Source: Rheinheimera baltica DSM 14885 (lineage in GTDB: Bacteria > Pseudomonadota > Gammaproteobacteria > Enterobacterales > Alteromonadaceae). Taken from it: a stretch of DNA of 58,895 nt. Every line of letters starts with the position of its first letter. Position 1 is the first letter of the stretch. A program made the position numbers and the translations under genes. This document shows, in pieces, positions 1 through 7,520 of the stretch. Under the pieces are notes generated by a model. That model did not search any database and had not been told where the DNA came from. It was given only the letters and a program-made list of their open reading frames with translations. The stretch covers positions 1 through 58,895 of the forward strand of contig NZ_AUDG01000024.1 in assembly GCF_000425345.1 (NCBI RefSeq). The letters are read 5' to 3'.

Positions 1-1
1 C

Positions 2-127
2 ACACGAAGATTTAAAAACGTCAGCACGGAAATCAGTTTGCATGTGCTGGCTTATAACCTCAAAAGAATGATGTCTATCTGGGGTACTGAAGGATTAGCC
101 ATTAAACTGCAAGAGCATTGCGGCTAG
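2..127 (+). CDS. Transposase C-terminal end, cut by the window start
   Basis: An open frame enters from the window edge and stops at a TAG at 125-127. The 41 residues include TEISLHVLAYNLKRMM followed by WGTEGL. This ending is typical of DDE transposases of the IS1182/IS5-like groups, where a helical segment of this kind closes the catalytic domain. Nothing upstream is visible, so it cannot be said whether the gene is intact. No gene is seen between it and 410, which probably holds the end of the insertion sequence; I could not fix the terminal inverted repeat because the other end is outside the window. It marks the left part of the window as mobile-element territory. Confidence 0.6.
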   Translation, partial: TRRFKNVSTEISLHVLAYNLKRMMSIWGTEGLAIKLQEHCG

Positions 128-410
128 CGGCTGTAGTCGCTTTAGCTCCTGATACCACACCAATAGCGCTCAATATCGGACTTAATGAGCCTCCGAACCG
201 CACTGAATGAAAACTAAAACGCACACAGATAACTTCAGCGAGGCACTAACAGTGCATACTGGCCAACCGCTGAAAGAGCGGAAAATATGAGTTTTTACAC
301 AGCCTGCGCTCAAAGCAGTCCATGGCTGAATCCATGTTGTTGGTGCGCGGTAATTGCAGTCAATGGGAAGGTTCCGCCGAAGCTTATTGCAACTTAGGGG
401 CGCTATACAA

Positions 411-806
411 TCATCCATGCTCACTTGGAAATGCTTCCATTCTTGCTGCTTCAAGCACAGCATCCGGTGACATTTCTAAGCAGCTTATAGGTGTATTTCC
501 TCGCAACCAGCCATTAACGGACATGAACCAAATGGCGATTGCCAAGGACGATTTTTTACCTTCGAATAAATGCAATATTGCCTGGATGATGGACTTGGGG
601 TTTCTGTCCTGGTCCAAGACGTATTCTGGTATAAACTCAACATTTTCATGAACCAAAGAAAAAATCTTGGATTCTTGTTTCCATTGTTCTACAAGTCTTA
701 CACCGTCTGTTTGAGGTGCTTGCAGGTCAAAATCTTGTACCCTAAGCCATTTCGAGGATGCTAGAGCATGATTTTTCAATTTTTCTGGGTCTGTAAATTT
801 AATCAC
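411..806 (-). CDS. Small protein resembling the MbcA/ParS (DUF2384) toxin-binding antitoxin domain
   Basis: 131 residues, GTG start preceded by a GAGGG ribosome-binding sequence. The C-terminal half has the sequence pattern LFEGKKSSLAIAIWF, then NGWLRGNTPISCLE and a final EHG. This resembles the C-terminal domain of Xre/MbcA/ParS antitoxins, in which a helix, a GG/RG-x-TP-L turn and a short acidic tail bind RES-type toxins. No N-terminal helix-turn-helix is obvious; the first 60 residues instead carry VQDFDLQAPQTDG, unfamiliar to me. No RES toxin follows: downstream is only the transposase remnant, so a partner may have been lost to the insertion. Family assignment is tentative; the reading frame itself is well supported. 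Confidence 0.55.
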   Translation of the reverse strand: MIKFTDPEKLKNHALASSKWLRVQDFDLQAPQTDGVRLVEQWKQESKIFSLVHENVEFIPEYVLDQDRNPKSIIQAILHLFEGKKSSLAIAIWFMSVNGWLRGNTPISCLEMSPDAVLEAARMEAFPSEHG

Positions 807-999
807 GATATACCCTCATTTACTCGTTGAAGATCTAATCTGACAACTTGTGCCGTCATGTTCCTAGCGTCAGAAAAGATTGAAATCAAACTCAGTTAAT
901 GTGGGATCCATTATTACCGGATGCGCCAGCATAACGTTTTGAATCCTGTTAGCTCTAAGAGCTAGGGCACAATGTCTATACTGAGTTCACTCAGCCGCA

Positions 1000-1374
1000 T
1001 TAAAGTTCGCTCGAAATAACACTATGTATCTCGAAACCAAACCGATTTGATAGCGCAAAAAGTTGTTCAGGCGTTGGTGTCAGTTGTCCGTTTAAAATAG
1101 CAGTGACGTCACCAGGCCCGCGTAATTCATTCTGAAAATCATCGATACCCAAACCATGTTGGTCCATCAACACCCTAAGCAAAGCTTGTATATTTGATAC
1201 ATCCGCTAAGGACTGGTTAAACGAAGCAAAGTAACTAGCATTTTCTTCATACTTGTCCACCAGCGGTACCAGTTGGTCTATCTGTCGTTTGTTGGTCTCA
1301 TAGTCGTCAAACAGCCTATCAATTTGAGCAAGCAAGTCGAGATACTGTTGATGATCAGTGATGTCATTAGTCAT
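1000..1374 (-). CDS. HigA-like helix-turn-helix antitoxin/regulator without visible toxin
   Basis: 124 residues from the ATG at 1374, which has GGGA a few bases upstream; the frame could be read 15 codons further but without a better ribosome site. Residues about 1-70 are helical (LAQIDRLFDDYETNKRQIDQLV). The C-terminal half, RVLMDQHGLGIDDF then DVTAILNGQLTPTPEQ and LSNRFGF, matches the Cro-like helix-turn-helix of HigA-type antitoxins (COG5499). Such proteins bind an operator in their own promoter and neutralise a HigB-type mRNA interferase. No HigB-like frame lies on either side, so it may be an orphan regulator. The palindrome at 1467-1484 upstream is the natural operator candidate. Confidence 0.65.
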   Translation of the reverse strand: MTNDITDHQQYLDLLAQIDRLFDDYETNKRQIDQLVPLVDKYEENASYFASFNQSLADVSNIQALLRVLMDQHGLGIDDFQNELRGPGDVTAILNGQLTPTPEQLFALSNRFGFEIHSVISSEL

Positions 1375-1466
1375 TTTTATTCCCAGGCAGGCATCAATTA
1401 TGAATACATCGACAATCAAAAATAGTTGGGTATATCAGCAGATATTGATTTCCCCAACAGTTAGCA

Positions 1467-1484
1467 TGGGTAATTAATTACCCA
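1467..1484. promoter_or_regulatory. Perfect 18-bp palindrome, likely operator of the HigA-like gene
   Basis: TGGGTAATTAATTACCCA is its own reverse complement over 18 bases. It lies about 95 bases upstream of the HigA-like start and downstream of the helicase stop. The half-site TGGGTA recurs nearby at about 1427 and 1505. Antitoxins of the HigA type usually bind palindromes in their own promoter; that this protein binds here is inference. Confidence 0.5.
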
Positions 1485-1532
1485 ATTTGATAGCTTATCC
1501 GTTGATTTGGGTAGTTTTCTACTCATGCGGGA

Positions 1533-2924
1533 TCATCCAATCAGTGCCAACACCCTTTCTGTAAACTTACCCTGCATCCAGACACTCAACAATTCTTCGT
1601 CGTTAATCCCTGCTGTGTTTGTAGTGTGAGGCTGAAACATTCCTTCAAGCAAAAGCTCGCTTTGCTTCTTTTCTTTCCCACCACGTTGGCCTCTGGATGC
1701 TTGGCCATTTGAATTTGAGGACTTTGAACCTGCAATTTCTGAGTTCATATTCAGTCGGGTGGTCACCTGCTGTTCTGGAATTTCCAGCTCAAGCTGCTCG
1801 GCATATCTGGTGAGATTAGGCTCTGCGAGGCAATACAGCCATCCTGAATTGTTGAGCATATTAGGCAGCAGTCGAAGCACTCGCCCGAGGACCTGCCGCA
1901 AGAATAATTCGGTTCTTGCCAGACTTAACAAGCAGCAGACGCGCAACCTTGGTATATCAGTCCCCTCGGCTATCATCCCGACACTGACAATCCAACTATC
2001 TGAACTCGTTCTGAAATGTTCAATTTTTTGCTGGGCGTTTGGGTCGTTGTACGTGACAACCACGCTAGTTTGACCAAACTCTTTGCTCAGTAACTGTGCT
2101 AGCTGATAGGCGTGAGCGATGTTTGCAGCAACCACCAATCCAGCTGCAGGCCGATGCTCTTGCTGCAGCTTAGTAAGTTTCTGTACTGCTTGCCTGAGCA
2201 CAAAACGTTGTGCATCTGGGTTAAACAACATCTGCTGAAATCGGACTTCTCCAGAATCGAGTGCACTTGCAAACGATCCAAATTGCGCTGAAACAGAACC
2301 ATTATTGACCGTGATTTTGTTGTTATCAATCAGCACGATATGTGGAATTCGGCAGACCTTATCTTGAATAGCCTGGCGTAAGCTATAACTGTAATCCAGC
2401 AGTATGCGCCCATCCGGCTGAGAATATTTAGCCATAGCAATACGTAATTGATCTGAGCGCCACGGAGTGCCTGTGAGTGCTAACGTAAACCGAGCATGTT
2501 CTTGGATGCGGCGCAGAATGACTTGCCCCCAGGCATTGAGGCCAGCCTCATCACCCGCGCAGTGGTGGATTTCATCAAAGACTACAAATACCCGAAAGCG
2601 GCGCAATAAGGACCAAAACTTCTCCGGCAGATTTAGCATTGCCTGATACGTGAGAGATGTGCCAACGTCACCGAATTCGCCATCAAAACCACCCTTTAAT
2701 TGTCGCCCAAATGTTTCCTTCAAACCTTGCGCGACCGTTAATGATGGAGAAAAACAAAGGATAAAGTCGATTTGCCGCTGGTTAAGTAATTGCTTACCTA
2801 ATGTTGCAGCCATCAAAGACTTGCCGGCACCGGGTGTAGCTAAGCAGAGAAAATGCCTGTGGCCGTCAACATAACGTGCTAATGCTGTTTCAATACATTC
2901 CTGCTGCCAGAAACGTAGTTTCAT
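1533..2924 (-). CDS. DEAD/DEAH-box superfamily II helicase
   Basis: 463 residues. Walker A is ATPGAGKS near residue 30, the DEAD-type motif II is DEIHH near residue 117, motif III-like TGTPWRSD follows near residue 151, and motif VI-like RQVLGRVLRL lies near residue 345. These are the two RecA-like lobes of an SF2 DNA/RNA translocase of the type found in restriction enzymes and UvrB/RAD25-like proteins. The last 100 residues are low in recognisable motifs (SNSNGQASRGQRGGKEKKQ linker). No nuclease domain is visible. Its start overlaps the stop of the upstream 171-residue gene by ATGA, so the two are translationally coupled and probably act together. A mobile or defence context is suggested by neighbours but is not proven. 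Confidence 0.85.
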   Translation of the reverse strand: MKLRFWQQECIETALARYVDGHRHFLCLATPGAGKSLMAATLGKQLLNQRQIDFILCFSPSLTVAQGLKETFGRQLKGGFDGEFGDVGTSLTYQAMLNLPEKFWSLLRRFRVFVVFDEIHHCAGDEAGLNAWGQVILRRIQEHARFTLALTGTPWRSDQLRIAMAKYSQPDGRILLDYSYSLRQAIQDKVCRIPHIVLIDNNKITVNNGSVSAQFGSFASALDSGEVRFQQMLFNPDAQRFVLRQAVQKLTKLQQEHRPAAGLVVAANIAHAYQLAQLLSKEFGQTSVVVTYNDPNAQQKIEHFRTSSDSWIVSVGMIAEGTDIPRLRVCCLLSLARTELFLRQVLGRVLRLLPNMLNNSGWLYCLAEPNLTRYAEQLELEIPEQQVTTRLNMNSEIAGSKSSNSNGQASRGQRGGKEKKQSELLLEGMFQPHTTNTAGINDEELLSVWMQGKFTERVLALIG

Positions 2925-3436
2925 AGTTTTTCACTCTCGGCCAACATGCGTCTTAGTACTTCAACCTCACCCAGTTTACTCAGGGACTTTTCCTTGTATT
3001 CCATGTGCATCTTGGTGAGCATTGAGCGCATTTGAGGGTAAGCCAGCATCTTTTGCTGACACTGATCTGCAGCGCTACTGCTCACCCACAATTCACGTTC
3101 GGCTGAGGCCAGTTCATCTCGCAGTCGTTTAGCTGTGTGACTCAATGCATCCTCCACTGCATTCGCTTGGATGTTTTCACCTAAATCAGGTAACAAATCA
3201 GTCTGCTTAAACACGATAGTATTATCAGGCTGAGTATGTTTAACCAAATAGCCTTTCTTCACAAAGCGGTCGACTACCCGGTAGAGAGATTGATACACCG
3301 ATTTAGCACTTTGCATTGGAAAGCGGCTTTTAAACTCCTGATGGAGATCAGCAAAAGAAAATTCAGTAAAACCATTATTTAGCAGTGATTTAACGACGAA
3401 CGTCGGGGATAACTGCTGATCCGACATTTGGTGCAT
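2921..3436 (-). CDS. Putative winged-helix protein coupled to the helicase
   Basis: 171 residues; ATG at 3436, with a second ATG three codons later and no clear ribosome site at either. I do not recognise a named family. Residues 5-65 (FVVKSLLNNGFTEFSFADLH, then KSVYQSLYRVVDRFVKKGYLV) look like a winged helix: three helices followed by a basic wing segment. Residues 85-171 are strongly helical and charged (RLRDELASAERELWVSS, MEYKEKSLSKLGEVEVLRRM), perhaps a coiled coil for contact with the helicase. It is the first gene of a two-gene unit with the helicase and faces the XRE regulator across a shared promoter region. A DNA-recognition subunit for the helicase is a reasonable guess only. Confidence 0.6.
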   Translation of the reverse strand: MHQMSDQQLSPTFVVKSLLNNGFTEFSFADLHQEFKSRFPMQSAKSVYQSLYRVVDRFVKKGYLVKHTQPDNTIVFKQTDLLPDLGENIQANAVEDALSHTAKRLRDELASAERELWVSSSAADQCQQKMLAYPQMRSMLTKMHMEYKEKSLSKLGEVEVLRRMLAESEKL

Positions 3437-3498
3437 GAGAATGTTTACCTTACCAAGACACTCTCTTTAGGGAGTGCATAAATGAACATGGAAATTTG

Positions 3499-3534
3499 TA
3501 GGATTCCTAAGTATACTCCCCTAGGCATTCCTTA
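3499..3534. promoter_or_regulatory. Divergent promoter/operator region with two related palindromic sites
   Basis: Between the divergent winged-helix and XRE genes lie TAGGATTCCTA (3499-3509, palindromic around one central base) and the related CTAGGCATTCCTTAG (3520-3534). Between them is the palindromic AGTATACT at 3510-3517, which gives a TATACT -10-like hexamer in both directions. This is the expected layout for an XRE repressor controlling both transcripts. Binding is inferred. Confidence 0.5.
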
Positions 3535-3570
3535 GACAATATAAGTATTCAGAGCCAACTGTATGCATCC

Positions 3571-3891
3571 GTGTCTCAACTCACAACGTTTACCATTCGA
3601 CTTAAGCAAGCTAGAAAAGCTGCAGGCATCAGCCAAACGGAGCTCGGTCTTCGCAGTGGTTTTGATCCAGGTTCCGCGAGTAGTAGAATGAATCACTACG
3701 AAAAAGGCCGACACTTGCCAGATTTAGAGGCTATGAAAAGGATGGCGAAGGAGCTGAATGTCCCTTTGGCTTACTTTTTCTGTGAGGGTGATGACGAAGC
3801 GGAGTTGGTGGCAATGTTTGGCCGAATCACACACGAACAAAAGGCTGAAGTCTTGAAACTCCTGAAAGATCAAATATCCAGCAACGATTAA
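3571..3891 (+). CDS. XRE-family helix-turn-helix regulator
   Basis: 106 residues from a GTG at 3571; the only nearby ATG (3563) is out of frame, and no strong ribosome site is visible. Residues 8-68 form a classical Cro/CI-type HTH: RLKQARKAAGISQTELG, then MNHYEKGRHLPDLEAM and LNVPLAYFF. The remaining C-terminus is short and helical (ITHEQKAEVLKLLKDQI), so there is no peptidase or sensor domain. It probably represses its own promoter and the divergent helicase operon through the palindromes at 3499-3534. The HNH gene 124 bases downstream on the same strand has its own good ribosome site and may have a separate promoter. Confidence 0.8.
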   Translation: MSQLTTFTIRLKQARKAAGISQTELGLRSGFDPGSASSRMNHYEKGRHLPDLEAMKRMAKELNVPLAYFFCEGDDEAELVAMFGRITHEQKAEVLKLLKDQISSND

Positions 3892-4015
3892 TCGGTATGA
3901 AAGGACTTTGCCATCTTTATTGTATCGAATACCCTTCAAATTAGTTTTAGTTGACTAAAATCTCCTGCTTAAAACCCTACATTTCAGCAGAGTATTGCCA
4001 GGAGCAGGAAATTAA

Positions 4016-4762
4016 ATGGCCAACTTACCTCTGAGTGTTGATGCATTCCTCGTTCTAGTGCACAACATCTGCAATGACTTGATTAAAAAAGAAGGTGCAA
4101 ACTTAGTTGTCAAGCCACAGCCTGTCCGAATAGAAAATATCAGTGTAACGGGTATGGAAGGGACGCTCTGGCTGCAGTTGTACTCTCAGCGGTGTGATAT
4201 CGGGATGAATGGGACACCAGAGTCCAACTCAAGGATCCTTGGCATGCAAACAATGTTTGGGCGTTCTTTTGACGGCTACAAGCAAACAAAACCTCAACCT
4301 CATCAGCCTTTTTGGCGCTGTACCACAACCGCAGAGCTGACAGGTGCTATTCACTTTTATGCCGGATGTCTCGTACAGCCCACAGAATACGATCTCTATC
4401 CTAATGAGGTTGATTCGACAGAACAATTAGTCGAAGGGGCAACAACTACAGTCCTGGTGAACAAGTTTGAAAGAAACTCTGAAGCGCGGCGGCAATGTAT
4501 CGAGCACCATGGGATCTCTTGTAAAGCATGCGGTTTAGACTTTGAAAAGGTTTATGGGGCCATAGGTGCTGGATTTATCCACGTACATCATTTGGTTCCC
4601 GTCAGTCAAATCGGGCGTGAGTATGTCGTAAACCCAATTGCAGATTTGGTGCCTCTATGCCCAAATTGCCATGCAATGGTCCACCGATTCGCCAAACAAA
4701 ATCCTGGTATGGAGAGAGAGGCTATTGACCAACTAAAGCAAGTTATCGCAGCAACTAACTAG
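4016..4762 (+). CDS. HNH endonuclease
   Basis: 248 residues; ATG at 4016 with AGGAGCAGGA upstream. The C-terminal part (about 160-230) is a zinc-stabilised HNH nuclease: CKACG, then HVHHLVPVSQ with the catalytic His pair, then DLVPLCPNCHAMVHR with the second Cys pair and final His. The fold cleaves DNA using one divalent metal and is found in McrA-like restriction enzymes and homing endonucleases. The first 130 residues are unfamiliar; they contain TLWLQLYSQRCDIGMN and SRILGMQTMFGRS and may recognise the DNA target. No methyltransferase is nearby, so a classical restriction-modification pair is unlikely; modification-dependent or defence-linked cleavage with the neighbouring helicase is possible. 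Confidence 0.85.
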   Translation: MANLPLSVDAFLVLVHNICNDLIKKEGANLVVKPQPVRIENISVTGMEGTLWLQLYSQRCDIGMNGTPESNSRILGMQTMFGRSFDGYKQTKPQPHQPFWRCTTTAELTGAIHFYAGCLVQPTEYDLYPNEVDSTEQLVEGATTTVLVNKFERNSEARRQCIEHHGISCKACGLDFEKVYGAIGAGFIHVHHLVPVSQIGREYVVNPIADLVPLCPNCHAMVHRFAKQNPGMEREAIDQLKQVIAATN

Positions 4763-5059
4763 CATGCAACCTGCAACTCACCTTAATTGTGCTGACTCAT
4801 ACATGATCTGGCGGTGAGCTTTGTGCCAAAATCTGCCTTTTTCCAAATCAGATACCTCGCTAAAAAATAGTGTGCAGCAGACCACAAGCTGTATTTATTG
4901 ACCACTTACGTTAAGCCCTAGTTCTCTTTCCCTGGCAATTCCGCCTGAAGGCGGTAAAAACAAATACACCTCTGACAAAAACAGATTCTCTAGAAAGTTC
5001 TATCGGTTGCTAAAGCTGTTCTCAATCAAAATGGATATAAATGAGATCTCATAACTAGG

Positions 5060-5106
5060 TTGACAAGCCACCATTCCGTGCGATCATTAACTGTGTTTAT
5101 GTACAG
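5060..5106 (+). promoter_or_regulatory. SOS-controlled promoter of umuDC
   Basis: TTGACA at 5060-5065 is a perfect -35 hexamer, with a weak -10 (ATCATT region) 17 bases later. Immediately after, CTGTGTTTATGTACAG at 5091-5106 fits the LexA operator CTGT-N8-ACAG exactly. It lies 10 bases before the umuD start. DNA damage induction through LexA is expected from this site. Confidence 0.85.
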
Positions 5107-5116
5107 TGGTATTGTT

Positions 5117-5557
5117 ATGTCAATTCAGTTTATCGGAGTTTCTGAGGTTCGATCCAGATTAGAGCTGCCGTTATTTATCAGTAAGGTGTCTGCAGGGTTT
5201 CCATCTCCTGCGCAAGACTATGTCGAACAGACACTCGACTTGAACGAACTCTGCATTAAAAGGCCTTCAGCAACGTTTTTTGTTCGAGTGGATGGCGATT
5301 CGATGATAGATGCAGGCATCTTTTCCAATGACATTCTCATCGTTGATCGATCCGTAAAACCTACGCATGGCGATGTCGTGGTTGCGCAAGTTGATGGTGA
5401 GTTTACTGTGAAAGAGCTCTGTTTACGGCCGAACCTGATGCTCATTCCGCGAAATAGTGCGTTTGAGCCCATCTCATTTGTTGACGACTCAGAGCTCCAG
5501 ATTTTCGGCGTGGTAACGAACGTTATACGGCAGATGCATCGATCATCCAAAGGCTGA
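5117..5557 (+). CDS. umuD: UmuD, self-cleaving subunit of DNA polymerase V
   Basis: 146 residues starting at the ATG at 5117, just downstream of the LexA box; a longer frame exists but would start inside the promoter. It belongs to the LexA/UmuD S24 peptidase family. The cleavage site is Ala26-Gly27 in KVSAGFPSP. The nucleophile is Ser62 in DGDSM and the general base is Lys99 in FTVKEL, two residues off the E. coli Ser60/Lys97. After RecA-stimulated self-cleavage, UmuD'2 joins UmuC to form the translesion polymerase. There is no DNA-binding domain, so it is not LexA. umuC follows after six bases. Confidence 0.93.
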   Translation: MSIQFIGVSEVRSRLELPLFISKVSAGFPSPAQDYVEQTLDLNELCIKRPSATFFVRVDGDSMIDAGIFSNDILIVDRSVKPTHGDVVVAQVDGEFTVKELCLRPNLMLIPRNSAFEPISFVDDSELQIFGVVTNVIRQMHRSSKG

Positions 5558-5563
5558 GCAGTC

Positions 5564-6841
5564 ATGACTCAGGTCTTTGCTTTAGTTGATTGCAACAATT
5601 TCTATGCCTCATGCGAGAAGCTTTTTCGCCCGGATTTGGTCAATAGAGCGGTGGTGGTTCTGTCGAACAACGACGGCTGTGTGGTCGCTCGCTCGAAAGA
5701 AGCAAAAGCTATGGGCATTAAAATGGGAGTGCCGGTTTTTCAAATACGTGAACTCTTAGAAAAACATCAGGTGGTCGCGTTCTCGTCCAACTATGCGCTT
5801 TATGCGGATATGTCAGCCCGTGTGATGCGCACTTTAGAAGAAATGTCGCCTGCGCTAGAGGTCTATAGCATCGACGAGGCTTTTTTGGATTTATCAGGGT
5901 TTGAGAGCACCATGAATCTGGCGGACTTCGGTTATCAAATTCGCGAGCGGGTTCAACAATGGATTGGTATCACGGTTTGTGTGGGGATTGCCCCTTCCAA
6001 AACCCTGGCAAAGCTTGCTAATCACGGAGCCAAATCATGGCCTAAAACGGGCGGTGTTGTTGATCTGATGAGCAACGAACGACAGCGTAAATTGATGGCG
6101 TTACTGCCAGTCAACGAGGTGTGGGGTATTGGCAACCGGTTGACCAAGCGGCTTGAGGACATTGGTATACGTACGGCTCTCGAATTGGCAGATGCGCCGA
6201 CAAAGATGATTCGTCAGCAATTTTCGGTGGTGGTTGAACGCACTGTGATGGAGCTTAATGGGGAATCATGTATCGGACTTGAAGACATTCCACCGACTAA
6301 AAAAGAAATTGTCAGCTCACGTGCCTTCGGTGAGCGAGTGACAGAACTCACCATGATGCATGAAGCGGTTGCCGAGTATGTGCATCGGGCCTGCATTAAA
6401 CTTAGGCATGAGCGATGCCAAGCCAAGCGTATCACGGTCTTTTTAAGAACCAGTCCATTTAGTGATCATCAGCGTGATCCGTACTACTCAAATAGTCGCT
6501 CAGGGGAGCTAAGTTATCCATCGGATGATACTCGGGATTTTCTGCACGTCGCCAGTCAATTACTCGAAGCAATATGGAAAGATGGTTACCGGTACGCGAA
6601 GGCTGGGATTATGCTCTCTGACTTTTATAACCATAGCGCTGTGCAGCAGGAGCTCTTTTTATCGAGTGATGTTGTTAGGTGCAACTCGGCACTGATGGGT
6701 GTCATGGACCAAATTAACGAGCAAATCCCTAATTCACTCTATTTCGCCAGCAAAGGCACCAATCAAACATGGGGCATGAAGCGAGAGTTGCTTTCGCCTG
6801 CGTTTACTACGAGTTGGAAGGGATTGCCTAGGGTTCGATGA
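5564..6841 (+). CDS. umuC: UmuC, Y-family translesion DNA polymerase
   Basis: 425 residues, the usual length. Palm carboxylates are Asp9 in LVDCNNFYASCE and Asp104/Glu105 in YSIDEAFLDL; the helix-hairpin-helix/thumb (VWGIGNRLTKRLEDIG) and little-finger (TVFLRTSPF) regions are present, followed by the UmuC-specific C-terminus (WGMKRELLSPAFTT). It performs error-prone bypass of lesions together with UmuD'2. Co-transcribed with umuD. A second, diverged umuC lacking its first part is present at 13080-14048; the two copies differ clearly in sequence, so this one is probably the acquired copy and is the only functional one in the window. Confidence 0.95.
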   Translation: MTQVFALVDCNNFYASCEKLFRPDLVNRAVVVLSNNDGCVVARSKEAKAMGIKMGVPVFQIRELLEKHQVVAFSSNYALYADMSARVMRTLEEMSPALEVYSIDEAFLDLSGFESTMNLADFGYQIRERVQQWIGITVCVGIAPSKTLAKLANHGAKSWPKTGGVVDLMSNERQRKLMALLPVNEVWGIGNRLTKRLEDIGIRTALELADAPTKMIRQQFSVVVERTVMELNGESCIGLEDIPPTKKEIVSSRAFGERVTELTMMHEAVAEYVHRACIKLRHERCQAKRITVFLRTSPFSDHQRDPYYSNSRSGELSYPSDDTRDFLHVASQLLEAIWKDGYRYAKAGIMLSDFYNHSAVQQELFLSSDVVRCNSALMGVMDQINEQIPNSLYFASKGTNQTWGMKRELLSPAFTTSWKGLPRVR

Positions 6842-6913
6842 TCCCATATTTCACTACATAGCGAATTGGTGCTTTTCACTGAAAGCGGACATTTCATAGT
6901 TCGAATGAATCAA

Positions 6914-7046
6914 GGCTCTCGAAAAATTCGAGACTTTCTGGCATTGCCAGAAAGTAAAAAAACGTGCCTTATCCATTTCCTTTTTCTGCAGGTTACCAAT
7001 GCTCATACTATAACGATGTGGCCAAAATTAGTTGACCACTACAGCC
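6914..7046 (+). repeat. 133-bp hairpin-rich repeat, copy A
   Basis: This segment recurs in the same orientation at 12636-12769 with roughly three quarters identity by eye. It opens with two abutting perfect hairpins: TCTCGAA-AAA-TTCGAGA (6917-6933) and CTTTCTGGCA-T-TGCCAGAAAG (6934-6954). It ends near GTGGCCAAAATTAGTTGACC, which has inverted GTGG/CCAC edges of the kind seen at insertion-sequence ends. The copy lies 72 bases after umuC and stops where the solute-binding remnant begins. Its nature is unknown; a decayed mobile-element end is my best guess. Confidence 0.7.
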
Positions 7047-7048
7047 AT

Positions 7049-7213
7049 CACCCCAAACCCCTGCTCATTAATCAAAGCTTTTTGCTATTCCCCCATAAAA
7101 TGCCAGACAGTGTGCAGTTAGCTGCGCTGTTTAATCAGCAACTGCAGCAATTTAAACAAAGCGGGCGATATCAGACCTACTTTGACCGCCTGGCACAGGG
7201 TGATTATCAATAG
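7049..7213 (+). pseudogene. C-terminal remnant of a periplasmic solute-binding (family 3) protein
   Basis: About 54 residues, ending in a TAG at 7211-7213. The run LLINQSFLLFPHK, followed by LAALFNQQLQQFKQSGRYQTY and DRL, is the usual last strand and amphipathic helix of family 3 solute-binding proteins of ABC transporters and sensor proteins. The frame remains open upstream to 6866, but that part lies inside the hairpin repeat and has no similarity to the family, so the original gene has lost its first three quarters or more. The break coincides with the edge of repeat copy A. No ABC permease or ATPase is nearby. Confidence 0.65.
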
Positions 7214-7520
7214 TTGGCAATCTACGTTTTTTGCTCCTAACTCAGTTAAAATAACTGCGTCAGGAGGTTTCTTTATCAAAAATATTCAGGTGACTGGACG
7301 TTTTCGAAACCTATGCCATGCTATCCATTAAGCGATAGTATTGCCGCAAGAAAGCTCTGATTTATTTTATTCAATGCGGTTTGCATCCTCAACTCTGTTA
7401 GGCTACAGCTCCGATCGTGCAAACCGCTTTAAGTTTCCCCTTGCAAATGACTTAATAAACGATATAGCCATCTCAGTAAACATTTGCGTCGTTACAAATA
7501 ACAAATCAGAACGAATTAAG
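7214..7520. other. Non-coding gap with one long-range inverted repeat
   Basis: No convincing gene. The only structure seen is GCGGTTTGCA at 7376-7385 matched by TGCAAACCGC at 7418-7427, a 10-bp inverted repeat with a 32-base loop. It lies downstream of the minus-strand MFS gene and could act at its 3' end. It does not fit integron attC rules. Confidence 0.5.

Noticed and set aside
182-463. Open frame of 93 codons on the minus strand near the left edge
   Set aside because: No family resemblance, no ribosome site, and it overlaps the end of the better-supported 131-residue gene.
4941-4954. Hairpin CCGCC-TGAA-GGCGG followed by A-run, as a terminator for the HNH gene
   Set aside because: The run is of A on the plus strand, so it lacks the U-tract needed in the direction of the HNH transcript, and it is 180 bases away from the stop.
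6866-7048. Upstream extension of the solute-binding remnant as a 115-residue gene
   Set aside because: This part lies inside the hairpin repeat and its translation has no similarity to the protein family; the open frame looks accidental.
7376-7427. Possible integron attC site formed by GCGGTTTGCA and its inverse
   Set aside because: The required RYYYAAC/GTTRRRY core sites are not present, and no integrase or cassette array is seen.
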